From positions 1 to 49,594 of the forward strand of contig QZJF01000007.1 in assembly GCA_003599255.1 (NCBI GenBank): 49,594 bases of DNA, read 5' to 3'. Each line of letters starts with the position of its first letter. Within the stretch, counting starts at the first letter, position 1. Position numbers and translations under genes: made by a program. This document shows positions 7,441-14,222 of this stretch, piece after piece. The notes below the pieces were generated by a model. That model was not told the origin of the DNA, did not search any database, and was given only the letters and a program-made list of their open reading frames with translations. Origin of the DNA: a candidate division WWE3 bacterium (GTDB lineage: Bacteria > Patescibacteriota > WWE3 > UBA101185 > UBA10185).

Positions 7441-7529
7441 GAGGTACTATATTTGCTTTGGCTTGTTATTTCTTGGGGATTCTAATGGGCAGGTATTTTT
7501 GGCCTTTTAACAAAGACTCCAAGCCATGA
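7437..7529 (+). CDS. single-helix membrane microprotein (30 aa)
   Basis: A tiny gene that bridges the gap exactly: its ATG overlaps the upstream stop (ATGA at 7437) and its TGA overlaps the next ATG (7526). It encodes one hydrophobic helix (GTIFALACYFLGILMG) and a short polar tail. The double overlap and GGAGG upstream support real translation despite its size. Confidence 0.55.
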   Translation: MRGTIFALACYFLGILMGRYFWPFNKDSKP

Positions 7530-7792
7530 CCCGCGCCGTGTGGGGGATGATGATACTGCTGGCGATTGCCGGATGCAGCCAAAAGAAAGCGGAACTACAT
7601 TATTCCGACATCGAATTAGTGGGTATCAATGTCACGGGCAATCTCATTCAACGGACTATTATTACAAGGGGCAACGATACGATTGATACTCTATTTTTAC
7701 ATGTTACAGTTTGGAATGATTCGGTATATGTCACATTTGGGGACACACTATTTAAAAGAGCACTATACCCAGAAGAAAAGGAAATGAGATGA
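7526..7792 (+). CDS. small exported lipoprotein (88 aa)
   Basis: A short signal sequence ends in a lipobox, LLAIAGC-S, so the mature protein should be lipid-anchored by Cys17 in the inner or outer membrane. The remainder is a small Thr/Asp-rich beta-like domain. It is the first of five consecutive exported proteins (7.5-10.0 kb). Phage lipoproteins often block superinfection (T5 Llp is the known example), but there is no sequence basis for equating them. Confidence 0.72.
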   Translation: MTRAVWGMMILLAIAGCSQKKAELHYSDIELVGINVTGNLIQRTIITRGNDTIDTLFLHVTVWNDSVYVTFGDTLFKRALYPEEKEMR

Positions 7793-8337
7793 AGATGATT
7801 GTCGCAGTCGCAGTCGCAGTCGCAATCGTAATCACACTGGCGATGCCAGTTTGGGGGCAGTCAACCGAGGAGGTCAGACATCAGCAAATCTATGGACAGT
7901 TGAAACATATCTCCACCCAACTCGACTCGCTTATCAAGTTGCAATTAAGGGATGTTGTCTGGGATGGGAGAGTGGACACTAACTATATACGTTATAGGGA
8001 TTCAAATTTCATAATGATGCATTACTTACCCGACAACGTATATCACCCTCTTCATTCTTCGATTGTGGCTGTTCACGATAAGTTCAATGGTGACGACTCT
8101 TTATTTGAGATTGGTGATGATTACATAAAAATAGACCTGCCTGACTCTGCAAACCTGACGCACAGATGGAGATTGACCCGCGACCCCGCAGAAAAATGGC
8201 GATTCGTAAAAATCATCATTGCCGAGAGGGGGTTTTGGTGTGGTAAGATATTGCGCCACGGGGTTGAGCGAATAGAACTCCTGACACCCTCTGACACACT
8301 TTACCCCATACCCGAATATAAGAGGAGGTTCGAATGA
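7789..8337 (+). CDS. exported periplasmic protein, C-terminal motif shared with lipoproteins (182 aa)
   Basis: A Sec signal peptide with a Val/Ala repeat core ends near VWG-QST. No lipobox is present, so it should be periplasmic or secreted. The core is encoded by four perfect GTCGCA copies (7801-7824). The last 45 residues (IIAERGFWCGKIL, then LTPSDTLYPIPEYKR) match the C-terminus of the lipoprotein at 8628-9320 and, less closely, the one at 9360-10046. Codon style differs from those paralogues, suggesting import from a relative. Confidence 0.75.
   Translation: MKMIVAVAVAVAIVITLAMPVWGQSTEEVRHQQIYGQLKHISTQLDSLIKLQLRDVVWDGRVDTNYIRYRDSNFIMMHYLPDNVYHPLHSSIVAVHDKFNGDDSLFEIGDDYIKIDLPDSANLTHRWRLTRDPAEKWRFVKIIIAERGFWCGKILRHGVERIELLTPSDTLYPIPEYKRRFE
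7801..7824 (+). repeat. GTCGCA hexanucleotide repeat, four copies
   Basis: Four perfect tandem copies of GTCGCA lie in frame within the signal peptide core, encoding Val-Ala pairs. A fifth, imperfect unit follows. Copy-number change would lengthen or shorten the hydrophobic core without shifting the frame. Confidence 0.85.
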
Positions 8338-8615
8338 AATCAAGGGTTACGACCGCAGGATTTCTAATTTTGATTTGTATTGTTGTTTTTGGGTGCTCCA
8401 ATCGATTTGTTCCAGACCCATCTCTTGTAAACACATGTTTTGAGATGGTTAGGGAATTAAAAAATGAACTTGGAACCCCTGACAGTGCTTGGGTTGGAAA
8501 TCAGGGAATTATGGACAGCAGTTGGCTGTTCATTGGGCAACGAGTTAAGATTCGATTGATTGTTTTTGAGGACTTGACTTGTGAAGTGCAAACAACTGAA
8601 TTTTACTCAAAGTGA
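8334..8615 (+). CDS. small lipoprotein (93 aa)
   Basis: A hydrophobic signal (FLILICIVVFGC) ends in a lipobox with VFGC-S, so Cys21 should be lipidated. The mature domain of about 70 residues has the pattern of small outer-membrane-type lipoproteins: a helix followed by beta strands with a conserved-looking GTPDSAW turn. The GTPDS...W pattern recalls SmpA/OmlA-like folds, but this is too weak to claim. It overlaps the upstream stop (ATGA). Confidence 0.7.
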   Translation: MKSRVTTAGFLILICIVVFGCSNRFVPDPSLVNTCFEMVRELKNELGTPDSAWVGNQGIMDSSWLFIGQRVKIRLIVFEDLTCEVQTTEFYSK

Positions 8616-8627
8616 AAGGAAATTACT

Positions 8628-9320
8628 GTGAGGTTACTCAATGTTTTGATTCTGTTAGTGTTCATTGGTTGTTGTGGGTATCAACGACCGATAGAGGAGG
8701 GTCGTGAGGTTGTTGCCGTTGATTGCGATAATTTCAATTGCAACCCCGACAGCTTGCCTTCTCTGGTTGACCCTACGAAGTGGGTTCGTAAGGAATTCTG
8801 TGGATTTTACCACGAACCTGTAAGGTGCCCTGACTGTTGTGAGGAGCCAGAATGGCTAATGTCAGTTGATGTCAATCCCCCAATTGTTGAGTACCATTGT
8901 GTTTTGAAAGAGAAATTTCAGAAACAATGGGACGACAACTTTCAAGTGTTTTTAGTTGAGGAACTTGAGAGCATGGATTCATTTAAAGTGGTGGGAGTTG
9001 ATACTCTCAGAGAGAAGTTTAGAGAAGCAGTTGATTCACTTTACTGGTACAGCGATGACCAACGGTTGGGGAGACTTGAGAGGAAAGTTGATTCTTTGTT
9101 CAAGCTGCTGTCCCCCAGGGCTACATCGAAGAAAATTAAAAGTATTGATTCCACAATTTTGGTTATACCGTTAGCAGATTGGCAATACGTGAAAAGTATC
9201 ATCGCTGAGAAAGGGTTTTGGTTTGGTAGAACTTTTCGTCGAGACGGAATAATTCACTACGAACTTTTAACCCCTTCCGACACGCTCTACCCCGTACCGG
9301 AATATAAGAGGGGGGAATGA
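8628..9320 (+). CDS. lipoprotein of a three-member phage family (230 aa)
   Basis: Starts at GTG after GAAAGGAA. The lipobox is VFIGC-C, so one of two adjacent cysteines is lipidated. The mature protein has many Cys (CPDCCEEP), a CNPDSLPSL motif, a helical segment (LERKVDSLFKLLSP) and the C-terminal motif LTPSDTLYPVPEYKR shared with 7789-8337 and 9360-10046. The three genes arose by duplication. Probable location is the periplasmic face of a host membrane. Role unknown; superinfection exclusion or envelope modification is possible. Confidence 0.75.
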   Translation: MRLLNVLILLVFIGCCGYQRPIEEGREVVAVDCDNFNCNPDSLPSLVDPTKWVRKEFCGFYHEPVRCPDCCEEPEWLMSVDVNPPIVEYHCVLKEKFQKQWDDNFQVFLVEELESMDSFKVVGVDTLREKFREAVDSLYWYSDDQRLGRLERKVDSLFKLLSPRATSKKIKSIDSTILVIPLADWQYVKSIIAEKGFWFGRTFRRDGIIHYELLTPSDTLYPVPEYKRGE

Positions 9321-9336
9321 TGAATGGTTTGAACTT

Positions 9337-9355
9337 GAGAAGGAGAAGGAGAAGT
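9337..9355 (+). repeat. repeated AAGGAG ribosome binding array
   Basis: Three tandem GAGAAG-type hexamers put several overlapping AAGGAG sites just before the ATG at 9360. Changes in copy number would change both strength and spacing of the ribosome binding site of the lipoprotein gene that follows. Confidence 0.6.
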
Positions 9356-9359
9356 TGAG

Positions 9360-10046
9360 ATGGTGAGAGGCTTAGTTTTATTTGTGATGTTGATTTCGCT
9401 CGGGTGCGGCGATTGGTCTTTGCGAAGACCTATGCGAGAAATCAATGAGTGCGCGTTGGATAGCAGTGATGTTACTTTTGAGCGTTTGGGGGATTCGTTG
9501 TTGGGTGATTGGAACTCGGTCATTATTGAGGTTGATTGCAATCCTGACAGTTTGCCATCATTGACCGACTCAACGCGGTGGGTTCACAACGAAGTCGACT
9601 CAATTGAGTGGTACAGCACTGACCAGAAGTTTATGAGGCTGCAGTGCAAGGTCGATTCGTTGCTCGAGTTGTTGACTCCAAAGAAGACGTTCATTCCTGT
9701 CAAACTCCTGACTGAAAGGGAGAAGTACGAGAGGATGCCTTTCAGAATGTACGTATCATCGAACGTAACAGGGTCGATTTCATTAGAGGATATTGAGTTT
9801 TACTGGTGGAGTGGGATTAAGGAAATCATATCAAAGAAGGGGTGGTGGACTGGTGAGTTGTTGATTAAGGAGAATGATTTCAATAGATTCAGGGCGATTC
9901 GGGATACCCTGAGGATGTACCGCGTGTTCAGCACGGGGGAGGTGTTATTTCTCGACACCGTGACTCTGTATCCATCTGACACTGTTTATCCTGTGCCCTT
10001 GTATAAAAGGAAGAACAAAAGCCCCTTGTCCCCTGAGAGATTATAA
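9360..10046 (+). CDS. lipoprotein, paralogue of 8628-9320 (228 aa)
   Basis: The signal ends in the lipobox ISLGC-G. Shared features with the upstream paralogue are CNPDSLPSL, W-x-STDQKFMRLQCKVDSL and the C-terminal LYPSDTVYPVPLYKR. The middle (about residues 110-170) differs, so divergence or domain replacement is concentrated there. Codon style matches the main phage genome. Likely membrane-anchored on the periplasmic side. Confidence 0.75.
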   Translation: MVRGLVLFVMLISLGCGDWSLRRPMREINECALDSSDVTFERLGDSLLGDWNSVIIEVDCNPDSLPSLTDSTRWVHNEVDSIEWYSTDQKFMRLQCKVDSLLELLTPKKTFIPVKLLTEREKYERMPFRMYVSSNVTGSISLEDIEFYWWSGIKEIISKKGWWTGELLIKENDFNRFRAIRDTLRMYRVFSTGEVLFLDTVTLYPSDTVYPVPLYKRKNKSPLSPERL

Positions 10047-10138
10047 GAACGCAGTGGGCTTTGTTTAAGAAGTGTAACTCATTGTCTGACTTGAAAAAGA
10101 GTATTGATGAAGATTGAAACGTCTGTTTGGAGAAATTG

Positions 10139-10387
10139 ATGATAGACTTCGTAGTACAGGTACTCGTATGTGTTTTTGGAGTAGGCGCGATTTGGTTAGT
10201 AGGGCGTAAATCTGATAAGTGGAAGCGTTTAGGCTTTGTGTTTGGGTGCTTGAGTCAGCCTTTTTGGTTTTATACATTCATTTCGCACCATCAATGGGTT
10301 CTTGTTGGTATTGGAGTAGCTTACGCCTACGTTTGGGCTGACGGCCTTAGAAACCACTGGAAAATCAAAGAAAATCAGAGAATTTAA
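10139..10387 (+). CDS. small multi-helix membrane protein (82 aa)
   Basis: Three hydrophobic stretches (VVQVLVCVFGVGAIWLV, GFVFGCLSQPFWFYTFI, WVLVGIGVAYAYVWA) suggest a three-helix inner-membrane protein. Small membrane proteins with this FxxGxxSQPxWxY pattern are common in phage genomes and have no established function. A TTG at 10127 is in frame, but GGAG at 10128-10131 fits the ATG at 10139. It is the last gene before the terminator. Confidence 0.72.
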   Translation: MIDFVVQVLVCVFGVGAIWLVGRKSDKWKRLGFVFGCLSQPFWFYTFISHHQWVLVGIGVAYAYVWADGLRNHWKIKENQRI

Positions 10388-10412
10388 GTTATCTAAAGAA
10401 TCGCTGTAATAC

Positions 10413-10431
10413 CTTGTACATCTTTATAAAC
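10413..10431 (+). repeat. 19-bp motif shared with the right end
   Basis: CTTGTACATCTTTATAAAC here matches 16 of 19 positions of the motif at 49545-49563. A second motif, ATTTTCATAAATT, also occurs near both sites (10483-10495 and 49519-49531). The two gene-free regions therefore share regulatory-looking sequence. Confidence 0.55.
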
Positions 10432-10464
10432 CTCGAGAGATTGTAAGATTTCTCGAGGTTTTTT
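10428..10464 (+). terminator. strong intrinsic terminator
   Basis: An 11-bp perfect stem (10428-10438 with 10451-10461; core CCTCGAGA/TCTCGAGG) with a 12-base loop is followed directly by a T6 run (10459-10464). This is a textbook rho-independent terminator. It separates the left small-gene block from the capsid genes, so the latter need their own promoter or antitermination. Confidence 0.9.
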
Positions 10465-10499
10465 CTGTTTATAAATTCTACAATTTTCATAAATTTAAT

Positions 10500-10621
10500 T
10501 CAAGTCACTCGAAGGATGAGTGAAAGGAGCCACGAATCACAAGGACTGTGAATAATACAGCTGCAGGCATGGAAGCAACGAGTATGAAAGTGGCTCCTAG
10601 AAATTTAGGAGATGTTTTAAG
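10500..10621 (+). promoter_or_regulatory. structured leader with possible ribosome-site switch
   Basis: This gene-free leader contains three helices: TCACTC/GAGTGA (10505-10510 with 10518-10523), a closing stem AGGAGCCAC/GTGGCTCCT (10525-10533 with 10590-10598) and an inner TCACA/TGTGA hairpin (10537-10541 with 10547-10551). CTCCTA at 10594-10599 can instead pair with TAGGAG at 10606-10611, which is the ribosome binding site of the next gene. The closing stem and the site-blocking hairpin share bases and exclude each other, the layout of a translational riboswitch or thermosensor. No known class is recognised. Confidence 0.55.
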
Positions 10622-12502
10622 ATGCCTTGGTCAAAGAACAAAGACTTACCCGATTCGGTGAAAGTTCTTCCTGCAGGTGCACAGACGGTTTTTAGAAATG
10701 CTGCGAATTCGCACTTTGATTCCCATCCTGCAGATGAGACAGGAGCTATGCAAGTTGGATGGGGTGCTGTGAAGAACGCAGGTTACAAGAAAATGGATGA
10801 TGGGAAGTGGGCGAAGACTGAAAAAACAGAATCTGAGGGCATCTTGAAAGTTGAAAAGATTGGAGATTTTTACGCTCTTCATCTTAAGCAGGAAGATGAT
10901 TTTCAGGCCAACTCGTTTGATGAGATAGTTTTGGAAAGTTCTAACGGTATAAAAGCTGTTGTTGGTAAGTTGAAAGGGACGAGTACTGTAGTTACGAAGA
11001 CTGTTCTTGTTCCTGCAAGTGATGACTGGGATGAAACAGCAGCAGTTGAGTGGGTGACGAACTACTATCTCAAGAAAAAGAAGAAGGAGAGCGACGGTTT
11101 TGAATACGATGTTGAATCCAGCACACTTTTGCACGAATCGTTAGGCATGCCTATCTCCGAGATGCAAGTTGACGAGTTGACTCGTACTGTTAACGTTAAC
11201 CTTATTAAGACTGGTTGGTCGATAAATGGGAACTACTGGCAGAAGAAACACCTTGACCAAATTGCTGAGGCCATTAATTTACATCAGCGAAAGAAATCGT
11301 TTGTAGGGCACTCAGAATCAAAGTTGGGTCGTTCTGTGACCAAAGAGTGGATGGCTATGCTCAGCGACCCTCTTGTTGAGAAGACTTCGGATGGTCAATT
11401 TGTTCTTAGGGCGAAAGCGCATGTTTTTGAGTTTCCGGATGAGGCGAAAGCTTTGTGGGAACGGATAGTGAAATATCCCGAAGCAGTTGGTATGTCTGTT
11501 GACGCCTTTGTAACAGGTAAGAGGGGTGAGGCTGAAGGAAGAAAAGGATTCATTCCCGAGGACGTAACAAAGTTCATGAGTGCAGACTTTGTTGACTATG
11601 CATCTGCTGGAGGAGGAGTTCGAGTAGGAGAGAGCATTGGGAAAATTTTTGTAAGTGAAAATGAGGAGGAGAACATGAACCTATTTGAGGGTGTCTTGAT
11701 GCAGATGAAAGCCCTCAAAGATGCTGAAAGACAGTTGTGGGACTTGAACTACGCTTTTGAGGATTACTGCAATCAAACCATTCGGAACAAGGACTTGACT
11801 CCTGACGAAAAGAAAGTAAAGATTGAGGCGGCTGTGGCTGACTTAGCCGTTGAGTTGAAGAAAATCAAGTTTCCTGTAATTGAGCCCGGTGGAGGCACCA
11901 AATCGGCAGAAGCTAAAGAATCAATACACGTTAAAGAGGAAGTAATTACGATGGAAGTCAAAACAGTAGCAGAGTTAATTACAGCTTTCCCGCAGCTGAC
12001 TGAGGCTCTCAAGGCGAAGGCCATTGAGGACTTCAAAGCTGAGCAGAAGTTGACTGAGAACTCGAAGCAAGTAGATGCGCTGTTCAAGGAGAATGAGGAC
12101 TTGAAGAAGGCCAACACCGAGTTGGATGCCAAGCTCAAGGCTCTTGAGGCTGTGACAGCTGAGGACAAGAGAAAGCTTGAGACTTTTGAGTCTGAGAAGA
12201 AGTTGGCCGAAAAGGCCACTAAGATTGATAAACTGCTTGAGGACTCGAAAATTGTCAAAGAGGCAATAACTGATGAGTTCAAGAAGAGTTTGTTCAAAGT
12301 TGAGGAGGGGGAGAAATTCGAAACTGAAATCAACGCTCTGATTGCTGACCGTGTTGGCGTTTGGAACAGGGCGAAGGGTGTGAAATCCACGACTGGGTTC
12401 GGCGAGAAGAACTTACAGGACGCAAGTCACAAACAGGAATCTCAGGGTTCAAAGTTGGATGAGCAGTTCAACAAGCAGTTTCCTACTCTCGCCAAGAAGT
12501 GA
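10622..12502 (+). CDS. ChaB domain-prohead protease-scaffold fusion (626 aa)
   Basis: Residues about 1-60 match the ChaB family (KNKDLPDSVKVLPAGAQ start). Residues about 180-345 look like a phage capsid maturation protease: FVGHSE carries the likely catalytic His230, GMSVDAF the likely Ser292, followed by the DFVDYASAGG segment typical of these enzymes. Residues about 350-626 are a charged coiled coil typical of scaffolds. The protease should process the scaffold and capsid during head maturation. Two in-frame internal starts with good ribosome sites (11675, 11951) could give scaffold-only products. The ChaB domain's role in heads is unknown. Confidence 0.85.
   Translation: MPWSKNKDLPDSVKVLPAGAQTVFRNAANSHFDSHPADETGAMQVGWGAVKNAGYKKMDDGKWAKTEKTESEGILKVEKIGDFYALHLKQEDDFQANSFDEIVLESSNGIKAVVGKLKGTSTVVTKTVLVPASDDWDETAAVEWVTNYYLKKKKKESDGFEYDVESSTLLHESLGMPISEMQVDELTRTVNVNLIKTGWSINGNYWQKKHLDQIAEAINLHQRKKSFVGHSESKLGRSVTKEWMAMLSDPLVEKTSDGQFVLRAKAHVFEFPDEAKALWERIVKYPEAVGMSVDAFVTGKRGEAEGRKGFIPEDVTKFMSADFVDYASAGGGVRVGESIGKIFVSENEEENMNLFEGVLMQMKALKDAERQLWDLNYAFEDYCNQTIRNKDLTPDEKKVKIEAAVADLAVELKKIKFPVIEPGGGTKSAEAKESIHVKEEVITMEVKTVAELITAFPQLTEALKAKAIEDFKAEQKLTENSKQVDALFKENEDLKKANTELDAKLKALEAVTAEDKRKLETFESEKKLAEKATKIDKLLEDSKIVKEAITDEFKKSLFKVEEGEKFETEINALIADRVGVWNRAKGVKSTTGFGEKNLQDASHKQESQGSKLDEQFNKQFPTLAKK
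11675..12502 (+). CDS. nested scaffold protein from internal start (275 aa)
   Basis: The in-frame ATG at 11675 (residue 352 of the long product) is preceded by AGGAGGAG at 11664-11671. This would yield the coiled-coil scaffold without the protease, as lambda Nu3 is made from within gene C. A second in-frame ATG at 11951 (residue 444) has AAGAGGAAG eight bases ahead and begins a Leu/Lys/Glu-rich helix, giving a possible 183-residue product. Which one is used is not decided by sequence. Confidence 0.65.
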   Translation: MNLFEGVLMQMKALKDAERQLWDLNYAFEDYCNQTIRNKDLTPDEKKVKIEAAVADLAVELKKIKFPVIEPGGGTKSAEAKESIHVKEEVITMEVKTVAELITAFPQLTEALKAKAIEDFKAEQKLTENSKQVDALFKENEDLKKANTELDAKLKALEAVTAEDKRKLETFESEKKLAEKATKIDKLLEDSKIVKEAITDEFKKSLFKVEEGEKFETEINALIADRVGVWNRAKGVKSTTGFGEKNLQDASHKQESQGSKLDEQFNKQFPTLAKK

Positions 12503-12548
12503 TGAATACATTGATTGACTTAAACATTAAGAGGAGGGAGAGTTTAAA

Positions 12549-12968
12549 ATGAAGCTCTCGATTTTGTGGTATGACCCCGATATGGTTGTGACGCTGAAGG
12601 CTACTGACAGCACAGCAATTGACCTTGGGGATATGTTGAAACTGTCTTCGAGTAGGGTCACTCCTGTTGCGGCTGTGACTGACGACGCTACGTTCGTCGG
12701 AATCGCGTTGGGTCAGGCTCTCACTTCGGAGACCGGCAAGGAAATTCAAGTTGCGCTGAAGTGCATTTGCAGGGCAACGTTGACTTCAGCCGCGTACGCG
12801 TTTCTCGATGGTTTACTGTGGTCTTCGACGACTACCTTGGCTGCTGATTCTGCGGCGAACACCATCGGTTGGTATTATGATTGGCTGCAGACTGGTCAGA
12901 CTGTGACTTCGGGCAGGGTTTTGTTCGATGTCATCGCTCTTGGCAAGCTCGCTGGCGTTGACGCTTAA
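12549..12968 (+). CDS. capsid decoration/head stabilising protein (139 aa)
   Basis: A small beta-rich protein between the protease/scaffold and the major capsid protein, the usual place for decoration proteins. Segments such as DSTAIDLGDMLKLSSSRVTP and FVGIALGQALTS resemble phage head decoration proteins that bind the outer capsid surface. AGGAGGGAG precedes the ATG. The family assignment is by context and fold style. Confidence 0.7.
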   Translation: MKLSILWYDPDMVVTLKATDSTAIDLGDMLKLSSSRVTPVAAVTDDATFVGIALGQALTSETGKEIQVALKCICRATLTSAAYAFLDGLLWSSTTTLAADSAANTIGWYYDWLQTGQTVTSGRVLFDVIALGKLAGVDA

Positions 12969-12985
12969 CAGGGAGGTGAAAGACA

Positions 12986-14128
12986 ATGCTTGGACTTAGA
13001 AATTTAATGGAGAGCGCTCTTCAGGATACAAGTAACGATGTCAAGGAAGCTCAGAAGCGCGTAGTTGACAAATTCTCCGAGGCTCTGGACTCAGGCAAAA
13101 TCAGCCTTGCCAATGGGGTTTCACTTCGTGAAGCTTTTGACGTCCTTTGCAACCCAAAGGGCGATGTTGACTTAGGCAACTCAGCGAGAGTCGCTGAGGC
13201 AATGGTTGGAACTGCATTTCCATACTTCACGGAAAAAGTACTCGTTCCGATAATTCGGCGCGAGTATGAGTGGGCACTCAACGACATTCTTAGTCTCTGT
13301 ACTGAGACGACTACAAATAAACAGACCGTCAACGTGCCGGGTCTCGGGAATTTTCAGGGAGCTGAGAAAGTTGGTTCTGGCCAGGAATATGTGCACGACC
13401 AGGGTGAAGAGAACATGTGCACCGTGAAGCTGCACAAATATGGCCATATTATTGACATCACGCGTGAGGCGATTCTCAATGATGAGGCTGGTATACTCGA
13501 GTCTCGTGCAGCAGGTGCTGGTAAGTACATGGGAAGGTTGATTCATGAAATAGGTGTGAAGAAGCTGACCAATGTTACGACTATTTCGCTGAACGGTGAG
13601 GGCGCTAACACCGCTTTTACTTACAACGAGACTGGTTACGCTCACTTCTCGACTGACCACTCATCCATTGATGGTCAGACTAACAGCAACGTTGACACTA
13701 CAGCGTTCAGTTATGCTGGAATCACGGCAGTTGAGAAGTTGTTGCTGCTCATGAAGGACGACCGCGGCAAGCGTGCTCCAGTGATGCCAAAGGTCTTGAT
13801 GGTTCCGGTTGCGCTTCGTCAGACTGCTATGCAGTTGCTCGGTTCCGAGAGGCAATACGACAACGCGAACAATGCGGTGAACGTTTACAAGAACGCCTTT
13901 GTTCCATTCTACTCGCCGTTCTTGGATGACAATTCATCTACACTCTATTACCTTGGTGACCCTAAAACAGCGTTCTACCTGTTTTGGAGAATGAGACCAA
14001 CTACGACCGTTCAGTCGACTGGTTCCGATGACGCCTTTAAGCGGGACATTGTCTTGGCTTACAAGTACGCTTCGGAATTTAACTTCGGATTGCTCGATTA
14101 TCGGGTTGTAGCTCGAGGGAGTTCCTGA
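12986..14128 (+). CDS. major capsid protein, Mu gpT-like (380 aa)
   Basis: The main building block of the head shell. It begins with a helical segment, then has the pattern of HK97-fold capsid proteins of the Mu gpT type: PYFTEKVLVPIIRREYEW near residue 75, a beta-hairpin region and a C-terminal domain with an RMRPTTTVQS segment before the end. Position after protease and decoration genes supports this. AGGGAGGTGAAAG gives a strong ribosome site, consistent with high expression. A GC-rich hairpin follows the stop. Confidence 0.87.
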   Translation: MLGLRNLMESALQDTSNDVKEAQKRVVDKFSEALDSGKISLANGVSLREAFDVLCNPKGDVDLGNSARVAEAMVGTAFPYFTEKVLVPIIRREYEWALNDILSLCTETTTNKQTVNVPGLGNFQGAEKVGSGQEYVHDQGEENMCTVKLHKYGHIIDITREAILNDEAGILESRAAGAGKYMGRLIHEIGVKKLTNVTTISLNGEGANTAFTYNETGYAHFSTDHSSIDGQTNSNVDTTAFSYAGITAVEKLLLLMKDDRGKRAPVMPKVLMVPVALRQTAMQLLGSERQYDNANNAVNVYKNAFVPFYSPFLDDNSSTLYYLGDPKTAFYLFWRMRPTTTVQSTGSDDAFKRDIVLAYKYASEFNFGLLDYRVVARGSS

Positions 14129-14141
14129 TAATTAGTTGTGA

Positions 14142-14179
14142 GGGCGGGGACGGTTGCCCTTGTGGCGCCGTCCCCGCCC
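14142..14179 (+). terminator. GC-rich 12-bp hairpin after the capsid gene
   Basis: GGGCGGGGACGG (14142-14153) pairs perfectly with CCGTCCCCGCCC (14168-14179) across a 14-base loop. No T-run follows, so it may be a partial terminator or, more likely, a barrier that protects the abundant capsid message from 3' decay. Confidence 0.55.
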
Positions 14180-14222
14180 CGCTGACGAAATTTCTGGAAT
14201 GCAAACAATGAGGAGAAGTGAA

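Noticed and set aside
9320-9360. Tiny Arg-rich frame before the lipoprotein gene
   Set aside because: Only about 13 codons, and its Arg codons are the purine-rich ribosome-binding array of the next gene.
10500-10621. Hammerhead ribozyme or group I intron in the leader
   Set aside because: The conserved CUGAUGA...GAAA core and the intron core sequences are absent; only generic stems are present.
10646-11134. Long open frame on the minus strand (162 codons) inside the protease/scaffold gene
   Set aside because: It is an antisense shadow: no ribosome site, poor protein composition, and it lies opposite a strongly supported gene. The same applies to the other minus-strand frames in the window.
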